Part shown: piece after piece, positions 1-8,239 of the stretch
Numbering within the stretch: position 1 is the first letter of the stretch
How the letters are laid out: each line of letters starts with the position of its first letter
Origin: Bradyrhizobium sp. Ghvi
GTDB taxonomy: Bacteria; Pseudomonadota; Alphaproteobacteria; Rhizobiales; Xanthobacteraceae
Assembly (NCBI RefSeq): GCF_900115265.1
Contig: NZ_FOVU01000005.1
Location: 496,001 to 560,000 of the forward strand
Direction of reading: 5' to 3'
DNA length: 64,000 nt
Translations under genes and position numbers: made by a program
Notes under the pieces: model-generated
Told to the model about the DNA's origin: nothing
Seen by the model: the letters and a program-made list of their open reading frames with translations, nothing else
The model's database searches: none

Positions 1-470
1 ACGGTCCGGCCGCAGGCGCGGGCATGAGCTTCGCGTTGCTCGGCGACATGATCCTGTGCGCACGTTCTTCTTACTTCCTGCAGGCCTTCCGCCGCATCGG
101 CCTGGTGCCGGATTGCGGCTCGACCTGGCTGTTGCCGCGCCTCGTCGGCAAGGCGCGCGCGATCGAATTGTCGCTGATGGGCGAGCGGCTGCCGGCCGAG
201 AAGGCGCTGGAATGGGGGCTCGTCAACCGCGTCTATGACGATGGCGTGCTGATGGAGGAGGCGATGAAGCTCGCGCGCGAGCTCGCCAGCGGGCCTACGG
301 TCGCGCTGTCGTTGATCCGCAAGCTCTACTGGGACAGCCCCGAAAATTCCTTCGAAGATCAGCTCAACCTCGAATTCCAGTGTCAGCTTCGCGCCGGCGA
401 TACCCAGGATTTTCGCGAGGGTGTCGGCGCGTTCCTGGAGAAGCGGCCTGCGCAGTTCAAGGGCAAATGA
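1..470 (+). CDS. Enoyl-CoA hydratase/isomerase, PaaG-like (5' end missing)
   Basis: This is the C-terminal part of a crotonase-fold protein; the frame is open to the window edge, so the start lies upstream. The first visible residues, GPAAGAGMS from base 3, form the glycine-rich oxyanion-hole segment of the family. They are followed by IGLVPDCGSTWLLPR, which closely resembles 1,2-epoxyphenylacetyl-CoA isomerase (PaaG) and related enoyl-CoA isomerases. The C-terminus has the usual REGVxAFLEKR helix. The family hydrates or isomerises enoyl-CoA thioesters in the cytoplasm during beta-oxidation or aromatic acid breakdown. The stop codon overlaps the next start (ATGA, 467-470), so the two genes are probably translationally coupled. 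The exact substrate is not determined. Confidence 0.85.
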   Translation, partial: GPAAGAGMSFALLGDMILCARSSYFLQAFRRIGLVPDCGSTWLLPRLVGKARAIELSLMGERLPAEKALEWGLVNRVYDDGVLMEEAMKLARELASGPTVALSLIRKLYWDSPENSFEDQLNLEFQCQLRAGDTQDFREGVGAFLEKRPAQFKGK

Positions 471-1453
471 TCGAGGCGGAGCTTTCACGCAGCGTTCAGC
501 GCTGGTGCAGCGGCGCAACCGCCGTCACTGGGACAGCAAAACTGTCGGGTGGCGCCAGCCAGGAAACCTGGCGCTTCGACATCGTGCATCCCAGTGGCGC
601 GATCGGCGCGATCCTGCGCCGTTCGCCGAAGGGGTATGGCGCAGCGCCAACGCGCGCGGCAGGTCTCTCAGCCGAAGCGCAGCTGATGCAGCTCGCTTAT
701 GAGGCCGGCGTACCATCGCCCCGCGTGATGCATGTGCTGACGCCGGAGGATGACCTCGGCACCGGCTTCATCATGCAGCGGGTCGAGGGCGAAACCATCG
801 CACGCAAAATTCTTCGCGACGATGAGTTCGCCGCGGCGCGGCCGCTGCTTGCGCGACAGATCGGCGGCATTCTCGCAGGTCTCCATCAACTACCGCGGGA
901 CAAACTGCCGGAGCTGCGCAGTCGAGGTACGACGCAGGAGATCTCCGATTTCGAGCGCGACTATCGCAGCCTGAGCTGGCCGAAGCCCGTGTTCGCGCTG
1001 GCGCTGCGCTGGCTGCGCGACCACGATCCCGGCCCCTCGATCGAGACCACGCTGGTGCATGGCGACTTCCGCAACGGCAACCTCATCATCGGCCCCGATG
1101 GAGTTCGTGCCGTGCTCGACTGGGAGCTCGCCCATCTCGGCGATCCCATGGAGGACCTCGGCTGGGTTTGCGTCAATTCGTGGCGCTTCGGCGAGATCGA
1201 TAAGCCCGTCGGCGGCTTTGGCTCGCGCGAGGAGCTGTTCGCCGGCTATGAAGCGGCGGCCCGCAAGGTCGATGCGGCGCGGGTCAGATTCTGGGAAGTC
1301 ATGGGCACGCTGCGCTGGGGCATCATGTGCGGCGGCATGATGCAGCGGTTTCGCCAGGGACCCGACCATTCGATGGAGCGCGCCATGATCGGCCGCCGCG
1401 CCAGCGAAACCGAGATCGATCTGTTGCGGCTTTTGGCGCCGCGCGGGAGCTGA
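467..1453 (+). CDS. Phosphotransferase family protein (APH fold, ACAD10/11 N-domain-like)
   Basis: This 328-residue protein has the aminoglycoside-phosphotransferase kinase fold. The catalytic loop H198-G-D200-F-R-x-G-N and the metal-binding D218-W-E220 are both present. Proteins of this type resemble the N-terminal kinase domain of the ACAD10/ACAD11 acyl-CoA dehydrogenases, and in bacteria they usually sit beside acyl-CoA dehydrogenase genes. I chose the ATG at 467 because it overlaps the preceding stop in the common ATGA arrangement; an upstream in-frame start would lie deep inside the previous gene. The context (enoyl-CoA hydratases, acyl-CoA dehydrogenase) suggests a role in hydroxyacyl-CoA or fatty acid catabolism rather than antibiotic resistance. 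The substrate is unknown. Confidence 0.85.
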   Translation: MIEAELSRSVQRWCSGATAVTGTAKLSGGASQETWRFDIVHPSGAIGAILRRSPKGYGAAPTRAAGLSAEAQLMQLAYEAGVPSPRVMHVLTPEDDLGTGFIMQRVEGETIARKILRDDEFAAARPLLARQIGGILAGLHQLPRDKLPELRSRGTTQEISDFERDYRSLSWPKPVFALALRWLRDHDPGPSIETTLVHGDFRNGNLIIGPDGVRAVLDWELAHLGDPMEDLGWVCVNSWRFGEIDKPVGGFGSREELFAGYEAAARKVDAARVRFWEVMGTLRWGIMCGGMMQRFRQGPDHSMERAMIGRRASETEIDLLRLLAPRGS

Positions 1454-1456
1454 CCC

Positions 1457-1834
1457 ATGCAGGACGAGCCGACACCCATCGAGCTGACCAAATCAGTCGC
1501 CGATTTTCTCCGCAACGACATCACGCCGCTGATCTCCGGCCACCAGGCCTTCAAGCTGCGCGTCGCCATCAACATCCTCGATCTCCTCACGCGGCAGCTG
1601 ACGCTGGAGGAGGGCAGCGATGCGAAGGAGGTCGAGCGCCTGCGCGCGCTGCTCAACATGGATGGTTCGGTGACAGAGCTCAACCGCGCGCTCGCCGAGC
1701 GCATCGCCAGGGGCGAGGTTGATCTCGCAACGCCGGGGCTTGCGGAGCATCTGTGGGCGACGACGATGGACAAGCTCGCGGTCGATCAGCCGAATTATGC
1801 GTCTTACAAGCGGGAGCTGGGGCGGGGCGGGTAA
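1457..1834 (+). CDS. DUF6285 domain-containing protein
   Basis: This 125-residue cytoplasmic protein has no signal peptide or membrane segment and starts three bases after the phosphotransferase stop. It resembles the small DUF6285 family, whose genes regularly follow ACAD10-like phosphotransferases. The sequence is mainly amphipathic helix, with two arginine/leucine-rich helical stretches near residues 35-55 and 60-85. No catalytic motif is visible. The close spacing suggests that it is a partner or accessory subunit of the phosphotransferase. That role is an inference; the family has no established function that I know of. Confidence 0.75.
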   Translation: MQDEPTPIELTKSVADFLRNDITPLISGHQAFKLRVAINILDLLTRQLTLEEGSDAKEVERLRALLNMDGSVTELNRALAERIARGEVDLATPGLAEHLWATTMDKLAVDQPNYASYKRELGRGG

Positions 1835-1854
1835 GCGGCGCAACTCTCCCCGTT

Positions 1855-1960
1855 GTCATTCCGGGGCGTCGCATAGCGACGAGCCCGGAATCCATTTATC
1901 CGCGCGTTCTGCCGCCTGATGGATTCCGGGCTCGCACCTCTCGGCGCGCCCCGGAATGAC
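1855..1960. repeat. Long palindromic intergenic repeat, family A copy 1
   Basis: The outer arms GTCATTCCGGGGC and GCCCCGGAATGAC are inverted, and the inner arms GCCCGGAATCCAT and ATGGATTCCGGGC form a second nested palindrome. Four further near-full copies occur in this window at 6289, 12563, 16526 and 21645. It lies between the convergent DUF6285 and enoyl-CoA hydratase genes and could fold into a double hairpin. Confidence 0.9.
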
Positions 1961-1974
1961 CGCGCAATGCGCGG

Positions 1975-2754
1975 TCACTTCCCCACCCATTTCGGGAGCC
2001 GCTTCTCCGCAAACGCCTTCGGCCCCTCGATGTAATCCTGCGAGGCCACCATCGCCTGCACCGCCGGATACTCCCGCTGCTCCGTGATGGCTTGCTCGAG
2101 CGAGACGCCGAGTCCCCTCTGGATCGCCTGCTTCGAGGCCCGGATCGACATCGGCGAGTTCTTGGTGATCATCTCCGCCCAGCGCAGCGCGGCCGCGAGC
2201 GCCTCGCCCTGAGCCACCACCTCGTTGACGAAGCCGAGCTCATGGCCTTCTTTCGCGCTGACGTGGCGCGCGGTGAGGATCATGCCCATGGCGCGCTTGA
2301 GCCCGATCTGTCGCGGCAGGCGATGCAGGCCGCCGGCGAGCGCGGCGAGGCCAACCCGTGGTTCAGGAAGCGCGAAGGTCGCGTTCTCCGCGGCGATGAT
2401 CAGGTCGCAAGCGAGCGCGATTTCGAAGCCGCCGCCCATGGCGACGCCGTTCACCGCGGCGATGATCGGCTTGTCGCAGTCGAAGCGCGACGTGAGACCG
2501 GCAAAGCCGCCCTTGTCCCAGCCGCGTTTTCCTCCCGCCGCCTGCCACTTCAGATCGTTGCCGGCGCAGAACGCCTTGTCGCCTGCGCCGGTGACGATTG
2601 CGACCCATTGCTCTGGATCGGCGGAGAAATCGTCGAATACCCCGTTGAGCTCGAAATGCGCATCGATGTGCAGCGCGTTATAGACCTCGGGCCGCGACAG
2701 CGTCACGATCGTGATCGGTCCCTTGCGTTCCACCTTGGAAAATTTCAGCTCCAT
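1975..2754 (-). CDS. Enoyl-CoA hydratase/isomerase family protein
   Basis: This 259-residue crotonase-fold protein carries the two oxyanion-hole segments AFCAGNDLKW and MGGGFEIAL. A glutamate in the PEPRVGLAALAGG segment is at the usual catalytic position. The C-terminus shows the FAEKRLPKW ending typical of the family. The ATG at 2754 gives a normal N-terminus (MELKFSKV); upstream in-frame starts would add a low-complexity extension with no family resemblance. It is transcribed convergently with the phosphotransferase/DUF6285 genes and divergently from the acyl-CoA dehydrogenase. It probably hydrates enoyl-CoA in a beta-oxidation-like route, but the chain length or aromatic specificity cannot be read from sequence. 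Confidence 0.88.
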   Translation of the reverse strand: MELKFSKVERKGPITIVTLSRPEVYNALHIDAHFELNGVFDDFSADPEQWVAIVTGAGDKAFCAGNDLKWQAAGGKRGWDKGGFAGLTSRFDCDKPIIAAVNGVAMGGGFEIALACDLIIAAENATFALPEPRVGLAALAGGLHRLPRQIGLKRAMGMILTARHVSAKEGHELGFVNEVVAQGEALAAALRWAEMITKNSPMSIRASKQAIQRGLGVSLEQAITEQREYPAVQAMVASQDYIEGPKAFAEKRLPKWVGK

Positions 2755-2968
2755 CGCGCGCTCCCGCATTTTCTTGTCAAGGAATATCGGCGCCATACTA
2801 CCGCGCGATGGCGCCGGCGCACCATCGAATTGCGCGGGTGCGCTTTGCGCGCCTCGCGAATCCGGGCTTGCTTGACTTGCGCGCGCTCTTCTCACCTAAT
2901 TCGTGCAAAGCAAAGATGCGCCTAGCGCCTCAACGCAAAAAGACAAAAATCAATCCGGGAGAGAACCT

Positions 2969-4243
2969 GTGGATTTCTCATTGCCTTCCGATCTCGTCGC
3001 CTATCTCGGAGAGCTCGATCGTTTCATCGAGCGCGAGATCAAGCCGCTCGAAGAGGCCGACGACAACATCCGCTTCTTCGATCATCGCCGCGAATGGGCA
3101 CGTACCGACTTCGAAAATGGCGGCCTGCCGCGTCACGAATGGGAAGCACTGCTGCGCAAGGCCAAGGATCTCGGCGACGCCGCCGGCCATCTGCGCTTTC
3201 CGGTGCCGAAGCAATATGGCGGCAGGGACGGCTCCAACCTCTGGATGGCCGTGATCCGCGAGCATTTTGCGGCCAAGGGCCTCGGCCTCCACAACGACCT
3301 GCAGAACGAGCACTCGATCGTCGGCAATTTCCCCGTCGTCACCATGCTCGACCGCTACGGCCGCGACGACCAGAAGGCGATGATCGACGGTTCGATCAGG
3401 GGCAAGTACCGCATCACCTTTGGACTCACCGAGCCGCATCACGGTTCGGACGCGACCCACATGGAGACGCGTGCGGTTCCGGCGACCCGCGACAACGTCA
3501 AGGGCTGGATCATCAATGGCGAGAAGATGTGGACGACCGGCATGCATGTCGCCACGCATTGCGCGCTCTTCGCGCGCACGTCAGGCAATGACGGCGACGC
3601 GCGCGGCATTACCTGCTTCCTGGTGCCGGCGAGGACGCCCGGCGTCAGGATCGAGGAGTACATGTGGACCTTCAACATGCCGACCGATCACCCCCGCGTC
3701 AGCTTCACGGATGTGTTCGTCCCTGAAGAAGCGCAGTTCGGCGAGGTCGGCCGCGGCCTGTCGCTGGCGCAGTGCTTCGTCCACCAGAACCGCATCCGCC
3801 AGGCCGCCAGCTCGCTCGGCGCGGCCGTGTACTGCATCAACGAGAGTGTCAAATATGCGCGCGAGCGCAAGCCGTTCGGCAGGGCGCTCGCCGAGAACCA
3901 GGCGATCCAGTTCCCGCTGGTCGAGCTTGCCACGCAGGCGGAGATGCTGCGCCTGTTGATCCGCAAGACTGCCTGGGAGATGGACCAGCTGACCGAGGAG
4001 CAGATCGAGCGCACGCTCTCAAACCGCGTCTCGATGTGCAATTACTGGGCAAACCGCCTCTGCTGCAAATCCGCGGACAGGGCCATGCAGGTCCACGGCG
4101 GCATGGGCTATTCACGTCACAAGCCATTCGAGCATATCTATCGGCATCATCGACGCTACCGCATCACCGAGGGCAGCGAGGAGATCCAGATGCGGAAAGT
4201 GGCGGGATTCCTGTTCGGGTATATGGGGCCGGGGAAGCACTAG
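2969..4243 (+). CDS. Acyl-CoA dehydrogenase family protein
   Basis: This flavoprotein of about 424 residues catalyses alpha,beta-dehydrogenation of acyl-CoA. Family features are visible in order: the FAD-binding ITFGLTEPHHGSDATHMETRA region, the KMWTTG segment, the C-terminal QVHGGMGYSRHKPFEHIYR stretch, and the terminal YRITEGSEEIQ helix that usually approaches the active site. I prefer the GTG at 2969 because GGGAGAG lies just upstream at 2958-2963 and the protein then begins MDFSLPSD, a normal start for this group. An ATG at 2903 would add 22 polar residues of no family character. It is single in its direction, with about 210 bases upstream available for a promoter shared with the divergent hydratase. 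Confidence 0.9.
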   Translation: MDFSLPSDLVAYLGELDRFIEREIKPLEEADDNIRFFDHRREWARTDFENGGLPRHEWEALLRKAKDLGDAAGHLRFPVPKQYGGRDGSNLWMAVIREHFAAKGLGLHNDLQNEHSIVGNFPVVTMLDRYGRDDQKAMIDGSIRGKYRITFGLTEPHHGSDATHMETRAVPATRDNVKGWIINGEKMWTTGMHVATHCALFARTSGNDGDARGITCFLVPARTPGVRIEEYMWTFNMPTDHPRVSFTDVFVPEEAQFGEVGRGLSLAQCFVHQNRIRQAASSLGAAVYCINESVKYARERKPFGRALAENQAIQFPLVELATQAEMLRLLIRKTAWEMDQLTEEQIERTLSNRVSMCNYWANRLCCKSADRAMQVHGGMGYSRHKPFEHIYRHHRRYRITEGSEEIQMRKVAGFLFGYMGPGKH

Positions 4244-4256
4244 GTTTGTGGACGAA

Positions 4257-4271
4257 GTCATTCCGGGGCTC
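4257..4271. repeat. Half copy of family A repeat
   Basis: AGTCATTCCGGGGCT matches the left outer arm of the family A palindromes. The right half is lost or degraded in the following 200 bases, which contain no recognisable gene before the reductase stop at 4498. Confidence 0.6.
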
Positions 4272-4497
4272 TCTTTGCGGGGACACTGGATTGCTTCGCA
4301 GCGCTCGCATGACGACGAGAGAGGTGCGCATCTCTATCCACAGCGTCACGGTTTCGTGTCCCGGACGCGCTGCAGCGCTCTTGCGCTGCTGCGCAGAGCC
4401 GGGACGACGCTATTGTTATGCGTAAGGAGAGATGGCCCCGGCTCAGTATCGCAGCACGCCGAAGGCGGCCTGTGCGAAGCGTCCGGGGCACGAGAGA

Positions 4498-5370
4498 CTA
4501 CCCCCGCTTCGCCCGGTCCTTCTCGTTCTGCGCCATGATGCTCTCGCGTGCGGTCTTCCAGTCGTCGTCGCTCCAGTCGCGCAGCTGGTAGAAATTGCCG
4601 CCCATCGCGAGCGCCTGCGCGCCGTCCATGGCGATGGTCTCGCCGTTGATCCAGTCGCAACCGCCCGAGATCAGGAACACCGCGAGGTTCTGCAATTCTT
4701 CCATGGTGCCGACGCGGCCCATCGGGTTCATCGCCCTGGTGCGCGCGCCGGCCTCGTCACCCGGCTTGATGCGCTTGCTCATGCCCTCCGTCGGGATCTC
4801 GCCTGGCGCGATGGTGTTGAGGCGGATGCTGTAGCGGCCCCATTCGGCCGCGAGCGACATCGTCATGGCGTGGATCGCGGACTTGCTCATCGCCGACGGC
4901 ACCACATAGGGCGAGCCGTTGCGCACCCAGGTCGTGGTGATCGAGACGACGTTGCCGGGTTGCTTGTCTGCGATCCAGCGCTTGCCGACCGCATGGGTCA
5001 CGTAGAACGTGCCGTGCATGACGATGTTGGCGACCGCATCGAAGCCCCGCGGCGACAGCTCCTCGGTACGCGAGATGAAATTGCCGGCGGCGTTGTTGAT
5101 GAGGTCGGTGAGGCCACCATCGCGAAAGATGTTCTCGACCATCTCCTCGACCGCAAGCGCGTTGCGGATGTCGACGCCATGGCTGGTGACGCGACCACCA
5201 TAGAGATCCATCAGCTCGGTCGCCGTCTCGTCGCAGACGATCTTGCGCCGGCCGCAAATGTGCACCTCGGCGCCAAGCTGGAGGAAGCGCGCCGCCATCG
5301 ACTTTCCGAGCCCGGTGCCGCCGCCGGTCACGAGGATGCGCCGCCCAGCCAGAAGATTTTCCTTGAACAT
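4498..5370 (-). CDS. 2,4-dienoyl-CoA reductase-type SDR
   Basis: This 290-residue short-chain dehydrogenase/reductase has the nucleotide-binding TGGGTGLGKSMA near residues 15-26 and the NNAAGNF segment. The region VVPSAMSKSAIHAM followed by SLAAEWGRYSIRLNTIAPG matches mitochondrial-type 2,4-dienoyl-CoA reductase (DECR1) better than ordinary SDRs. In ordinary SDRs a Tyr precedes the Lys by four residues; here that position is Ser (SAMSK), as expected for the DECR subgroup. The likely role is NADPH-dependent reduction of 2,4-dienoyl-CoA during breakdown of unsaturated fatty acids. It is divergent from the enoyl-CoA hydratase at 5476, with an inverted repeat in the gap that may be an operator. 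Confidence 0.85.
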   Translation of the reverse strand: MFKENLLAGRRILVTGGGTGLGKSMAARFLQLGAEVHICGRRKIVCDETATELMDLYGGRVTSHGVDIRNALAVEEMVENIFRDGGLTDLINNAAGNFISRTEELSPRGFDAVANIVMHGTFYVTHAVGKRWIADKQPGNVVSITTTWVRNGSPYVVPSAMSKSAIHAMTMSLAAEWGRYSIRLNTIAPGEIPTEGMSKRIKPGDEAGARTRAMNPMGRVGTMEELQNLAVFLISGGCDWINGETIAMDGAQALAMGGNFYQLRDWSDDDWKTARESIMAQNEKDRAKRG

Positions 5371-5393
5371 GGCTGTTTCTCCCGTACGGATTG

Positions 5394-5417
5394 TCAGTTA
5401 ATTGGTCGATTGACTAA
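5394..5417. promoter_or_regulatory. Imperfect inverted repeat in a divergent promoter region
   Basis: The arms TCAGTTAATTGG and TCGATTGACTAA pair at about 8 of 12 positions across the centre. The element is AT-rich in an otherwise GC-rich region and lies between the divergent reductase and enoyl-CoA hydratase genes. Its form would suit a TetR- or GntR-type acyl-CoA-responsive repressor site. No regulator gene is adjacent, so this is a suggestion. Confidence 0.4.
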
Positions 5418-5475
5418 ATCCGGCCGACAGCTTTCTGTAAAGCGGCACCGAACAAGAACAGGGGAGAATTCATCC

Positions 5476-6285
5476 ATGGAAGAGCGCGTCTCGATCTCGA
5501 TCTCGGAAGGCGTCGCCGACGTGCGCCTGGTGCGCGCGTACAAGATGAACGCGCTCGATCAGCCCATGTTCGAGGCCCTTGTTGCTGCAACCGAGCGGCT
5601 TTCGAAGGAAACAGGCGTGCGCGTCGTCGTGCTCTCGGGCGAGGGGCGCGCCTTCTGCGCCGGGCTCGACATGGGACGTTTCGCCGCGATGAAGGAGAAG
5701 GGCGGCAACGGAATTCCGGGTGGTGAAAATCGCGATCTCACCAAGCGAACGCACGGCCAGGCTAACTTTCCGCAGCAGGCGGTATGGGGATGGCGTCAGC
5801 TCCCGGTTCCCGTGATCGCGGCTGTGCACGGCGTTGCCTTCGGCGGTGGCTTCCAGCTTTCGCTTGGTGCCGATATGCGCTTTCTCGCGCCGGATGCGCG
5901 GATGTCGATCATGGAAATCAAATGGGGCCTCGTGCCTGACATGGCAGGCACGCCGATCCTGGCGAGCCTCGTGCGCGACGACATCCTGCGCGATCTCACC
6001 TACACCGGCCGCATCTTCTCCGCGCAGGAAGCGATGGCTTACGGCCTTGCCACTCGCATCTGCGACGACCCGCGCGCAGCCGCCCTCGAAGCCGCGCGCG
6101 AAATTGCTGGCAAGAGTCCCGACGCGATCCGCGCGGCCAAGCGCCTGCTCAATAATCTCTCGGTCGATCCGGGTCCGGCGTTGCTGGCGGAATCGGTCGA
6201 GCAGCAGAAGCTGATCGGCGGCGCCAACCAGACCGAGGCGGTGCGCGCCAATCTGGAGAAGCGCGCGCCCAAGTTTGCGGATTGA
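5476..6285 (+). CDS. Crotonase/enoyl-CoA hydratase family protein
   Basis: This 269-residue protein has both crotonase oxyanion-hole segments, GRAFCAGLDMGRF and GVAFGGGFQLSLGAD. It also carries the region EIKWGLVPDMAGT, where family members place a catalytic acid. The ATG at 5476 is preceded by GGGGAG at 5461-5466, which sets the start. The long insertion after the first motif (FAAMKEKGGNGIPGGENR) is common in a bacterial subgroup annotated as crotonase/enoyl-CoA hydratase. It is divergent from the DECR-type reductase and about 140 bases upstream of an acyl-CoA synthetase on the same strand, so the three could form one beta-oxidation unit. The exact reaction is not determined. Confidence 0.88.
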   Translation: MEERVSISISEGVADVRLVRAYKMNALDQPMFEALVAATERLSKETGVRVVVLSGEGRAFCAGLDMGRFAAMKEKGGNGIPGGENRDLTKRTHGQANFPQQAVWGWRQLPVPVIAAVHGVAFGGGFQLSLGADMRFLAPDARMSIMEIKWGLVPDMAGTPILASLVRDDILRDLTYTGRIFSAQEAMAYGLATRICDDPRAAALEAAREIAGKSPDAIRAAKRLLNNLSVDPGPALLAESVEQQKLIGGANQTEAVRANLEKRAPKFAD

Positions 6286-6288
6286 GCT

Positions 6289-6394
6289 CGTCGTTCCGGG
6301 ATGCGCCGAAGGCGCAGGCCCGGAATCCATCGAGCTCCAACATCCGCTGTGAAATGGATTCCGGGTTCGATGCTTCGCGTCGCCCCGGAATGAC
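6289..6394. repeat. Long palindromic intergenic repeat, family A copy 2
   Basis: It shows the same nested inverted arms as copy 1, with a slightly diverged left outer arm (CGTTCCGGG) and an intact right arm CGCCCCGGAATGAC. It separates the enoyl-CoA hydratase from the acyl-CoA synthetase. Confidence 0.88.
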
Positions 6395-6422
6395 GGCTCC
6401 AAACAAAACGAAGAAAACAACA

Positions 6423-7967
6423 ATGAGCGAAACGTCCCCTTTCCTTGGCATCGTCTCTGGCGAGCGCCATCGCACTCACGCCGAAGTCGCCAATCGCGCC
6501 GACCGCATCGCCTCCGGTCTCGCCGTATCAGGCGTTCGCCAAGGCGACTGCGTCTGCATGCTGATGCGTAACGACATCGCCTTCCTTGAAGCGGCCTACG
6601 CCGCTATGCGTCTCGGCGCCTATGGCGTGCCTATCAACTGGCATTTCAAGCCGGAGGAGATCAACTACATCCTTGGCGACACCGGCACGTCCGTGCTGAT
6701 CGGGCACGCCGACATGCTGCACGCCTTGCGCGATGCGATTCCTGCCGGCATCACCGTGCTCAGCGTGCCGACGCCCCCGGAGATCCTGTCCAGCTACAAG
6801 ATCGATCCCGATCATCTGGGGACACCCGACTTCGCGGTCGATTTCGAATCCTGGCTGGGGCAACATCAGCCCTATGACGGTCCGGTCGTACCGCAGCCGA
6901 TGAACATGATCTATACGTCCGGCACGACAGGCCATCCCAAGGGCGTGCGCCGCAATGCGCCGACGCCGGAGCAGCAGGTCGCCGGCGAGCGCATGCGCGC
7001 GATGATCTACGGCCTCAAGCCCGGCGCCCGCGCGATCCTGCCTGGCCCGCTCTATCATTCTGCGCCGAATTCGTTCGGCATCCGCGCCGGAAAGCTCGGC
7101 GGCGCGCTGGTGTTGATGCCGCGCTTCGAAGCCGAAGAGTTTCTCGAACTGATCGAACGGTACAGGATCGACACCATCTTCATGGTGCCGACCATGTTCA
7201 TCCGCCTGATGAAGCTGCCCGAGGCGGTCCGCAAGAAATACGACGTTTCCTCGCTGCGCCACGTGATCCACGCCGCCGCGCCATGTCCGGCGGACGTCAA
7301 ACGTGCCATGATCGAATGGTGGGGGCCGGTGATCTATGAATTCTACGGTTCGACCGAATCCAGCGCTGTCACCTTCGCAACGTCAGAGGATGCGCTGAAG
7401 AAGCCGGGCACCGTCGGTAAGATTGCGCCCGGCGCCGAGCTGCGCCTCATCGGCGATGATGGTCGCGTGCTCGGCGTCGGCGAGATCGGCGAGATCTATT
7501 CCCGCATGCGCGGGATGGCCGACTTCACCTATCACAACAAGCCGGAGAAGCGTGTCGAGATCGATCGCGACGGCTTCATCACGTCAGGCGACGTCGGCTA
7601 TATCGACGAGGACGGCTACGTCTTCATCTGCGACCGCAAGCGCGACATGGTCATCTCCGGCGGCGTCAACATCTATCCGGCCGAGATCGAATCCGTGCTG
7701 CACGCCCTGCTTGGCGTGCACGATTGCGCGGTATTCGGCATCCCCGACGCAGAATTCGGCGAGGCATTGATGGCGGTGGTTGAGCCGCAGCCGGGCATTA
7801 CACTGGATGCCGCCGACATTCGTGCGCGGCTGAAGACCTCGCTCGCCGACTACAAGGTGCCCAAGCACATCGAGATCCGCTCCGGCCTGCCGCGCGAAGA
7901 TTCAGGTAAGATTTTCAAACGCCGCCTGCGCGATCCCTATTGGGAGCAGGCAGGGCGGAAGATCTAA
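6423..7967 (+). CDS. Acyl-CoA synthetase (AMP-binding)
   Basis: This 514-residue ANL-superfamily adenylating enzyme activates a carboxylic acid to its CoA thioester using ATP. The P-loop-like YTSGTTGHPKGV is near residue 165, and YGSTES is the adenine-binding segment. The hinge region GDVGYIDEDGYVFICDRKRD leads to VISGGVNIYPAEIE. The C-terminal catalytic lysine lies in REDSGKIFKRR. The ATG at 6423 is the first start after the palindromic repeat, although no strong ribosome binding site precedes it. Together with the hydratases, reductase and dehydrogenase upstream it would feed an acid into beta-oxidation. The acid itself cannot be named from sequence. Confidence 0.9.
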   Translation: MSETSPFLGIVSGERHRTHAEVANRADRIASGLAVSGVRQGDCVCMLMRNDIAFLEAAYAAMRLGAYGVPINWHFKPEEINYILGDTGTSVLIGHADMLHALRDAIPAGITVLSVPTPPEILSSYKIDPDHLGTPDFAVDFESWLGQHQPYDGPVVPQPMNMIYTSGTTGHPKGVRRNAPTPEQQVAGERMRAMIYGLKPGARAILPGPLYHSAPNSFGIRAGKLGGALVLMPRFEAEEFLELIERYRIDTIFMVPTMFIRLMKLPEAVRKKYDVSSLRHVIHAAAPCPADVKRAMIEWWGPVIYEFYGSTESSAVTFATSEDALKKPGTVGKIAPGAELRLIGDDGRVLGVGEIGEIYSRMRGMADFTYHNKPEKRVEIDRDGFITSGDVGYIDEDGYVFICDRKRDMVISGGVNIYPAEIESVLHALLGVHDCAVFGIPDAEFGEALMAVVEPQPGITLDAADIRARLKTSLADYKVPKHIEIRSGLPREDSGKIFKRRLRDPYWEQAGRKI

Positions 7968-7995
7968 GACCACAATCCTCTCCGCGAACTCTACC

Positions 7996-8114
7996 GTCAT
8001 CCTGAGGTGCGCGCCCTTGCGCGCCTCGAAGGATGGGTCGCGAGGCCGTGACCCATCCTTCGAGGCTTCGCCTTGCGATGCAGGAGCATCGTAAGGCTCG
8101 CACCTCAGGATGAC
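7996..8114. repeat. Long palindromic intergenic repeat, family B
   Basis: The outer arms GTCATCCTGAGGTGCG and CGCACCTCAGGATGAC are inverted, with inner arms built on CTCGAAGGATGGGTC and GACCCATCCTTCGAG. It is the only copy in this window and lies downstream of the acyl-CoA synthetase. Confidence 0.9.
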
Positions 8115-8239
8115 GCCGGTGCTCGTGGTTGAGGTCGTTGGGGCTGCGAAGGATAAAACCGGGAGTGGACACGGGCGTTGTCTTCGCTACGACAATGTTC
8201 GTACCTATATGGTCAAATCATCCTTTTGCGGATCATCCC

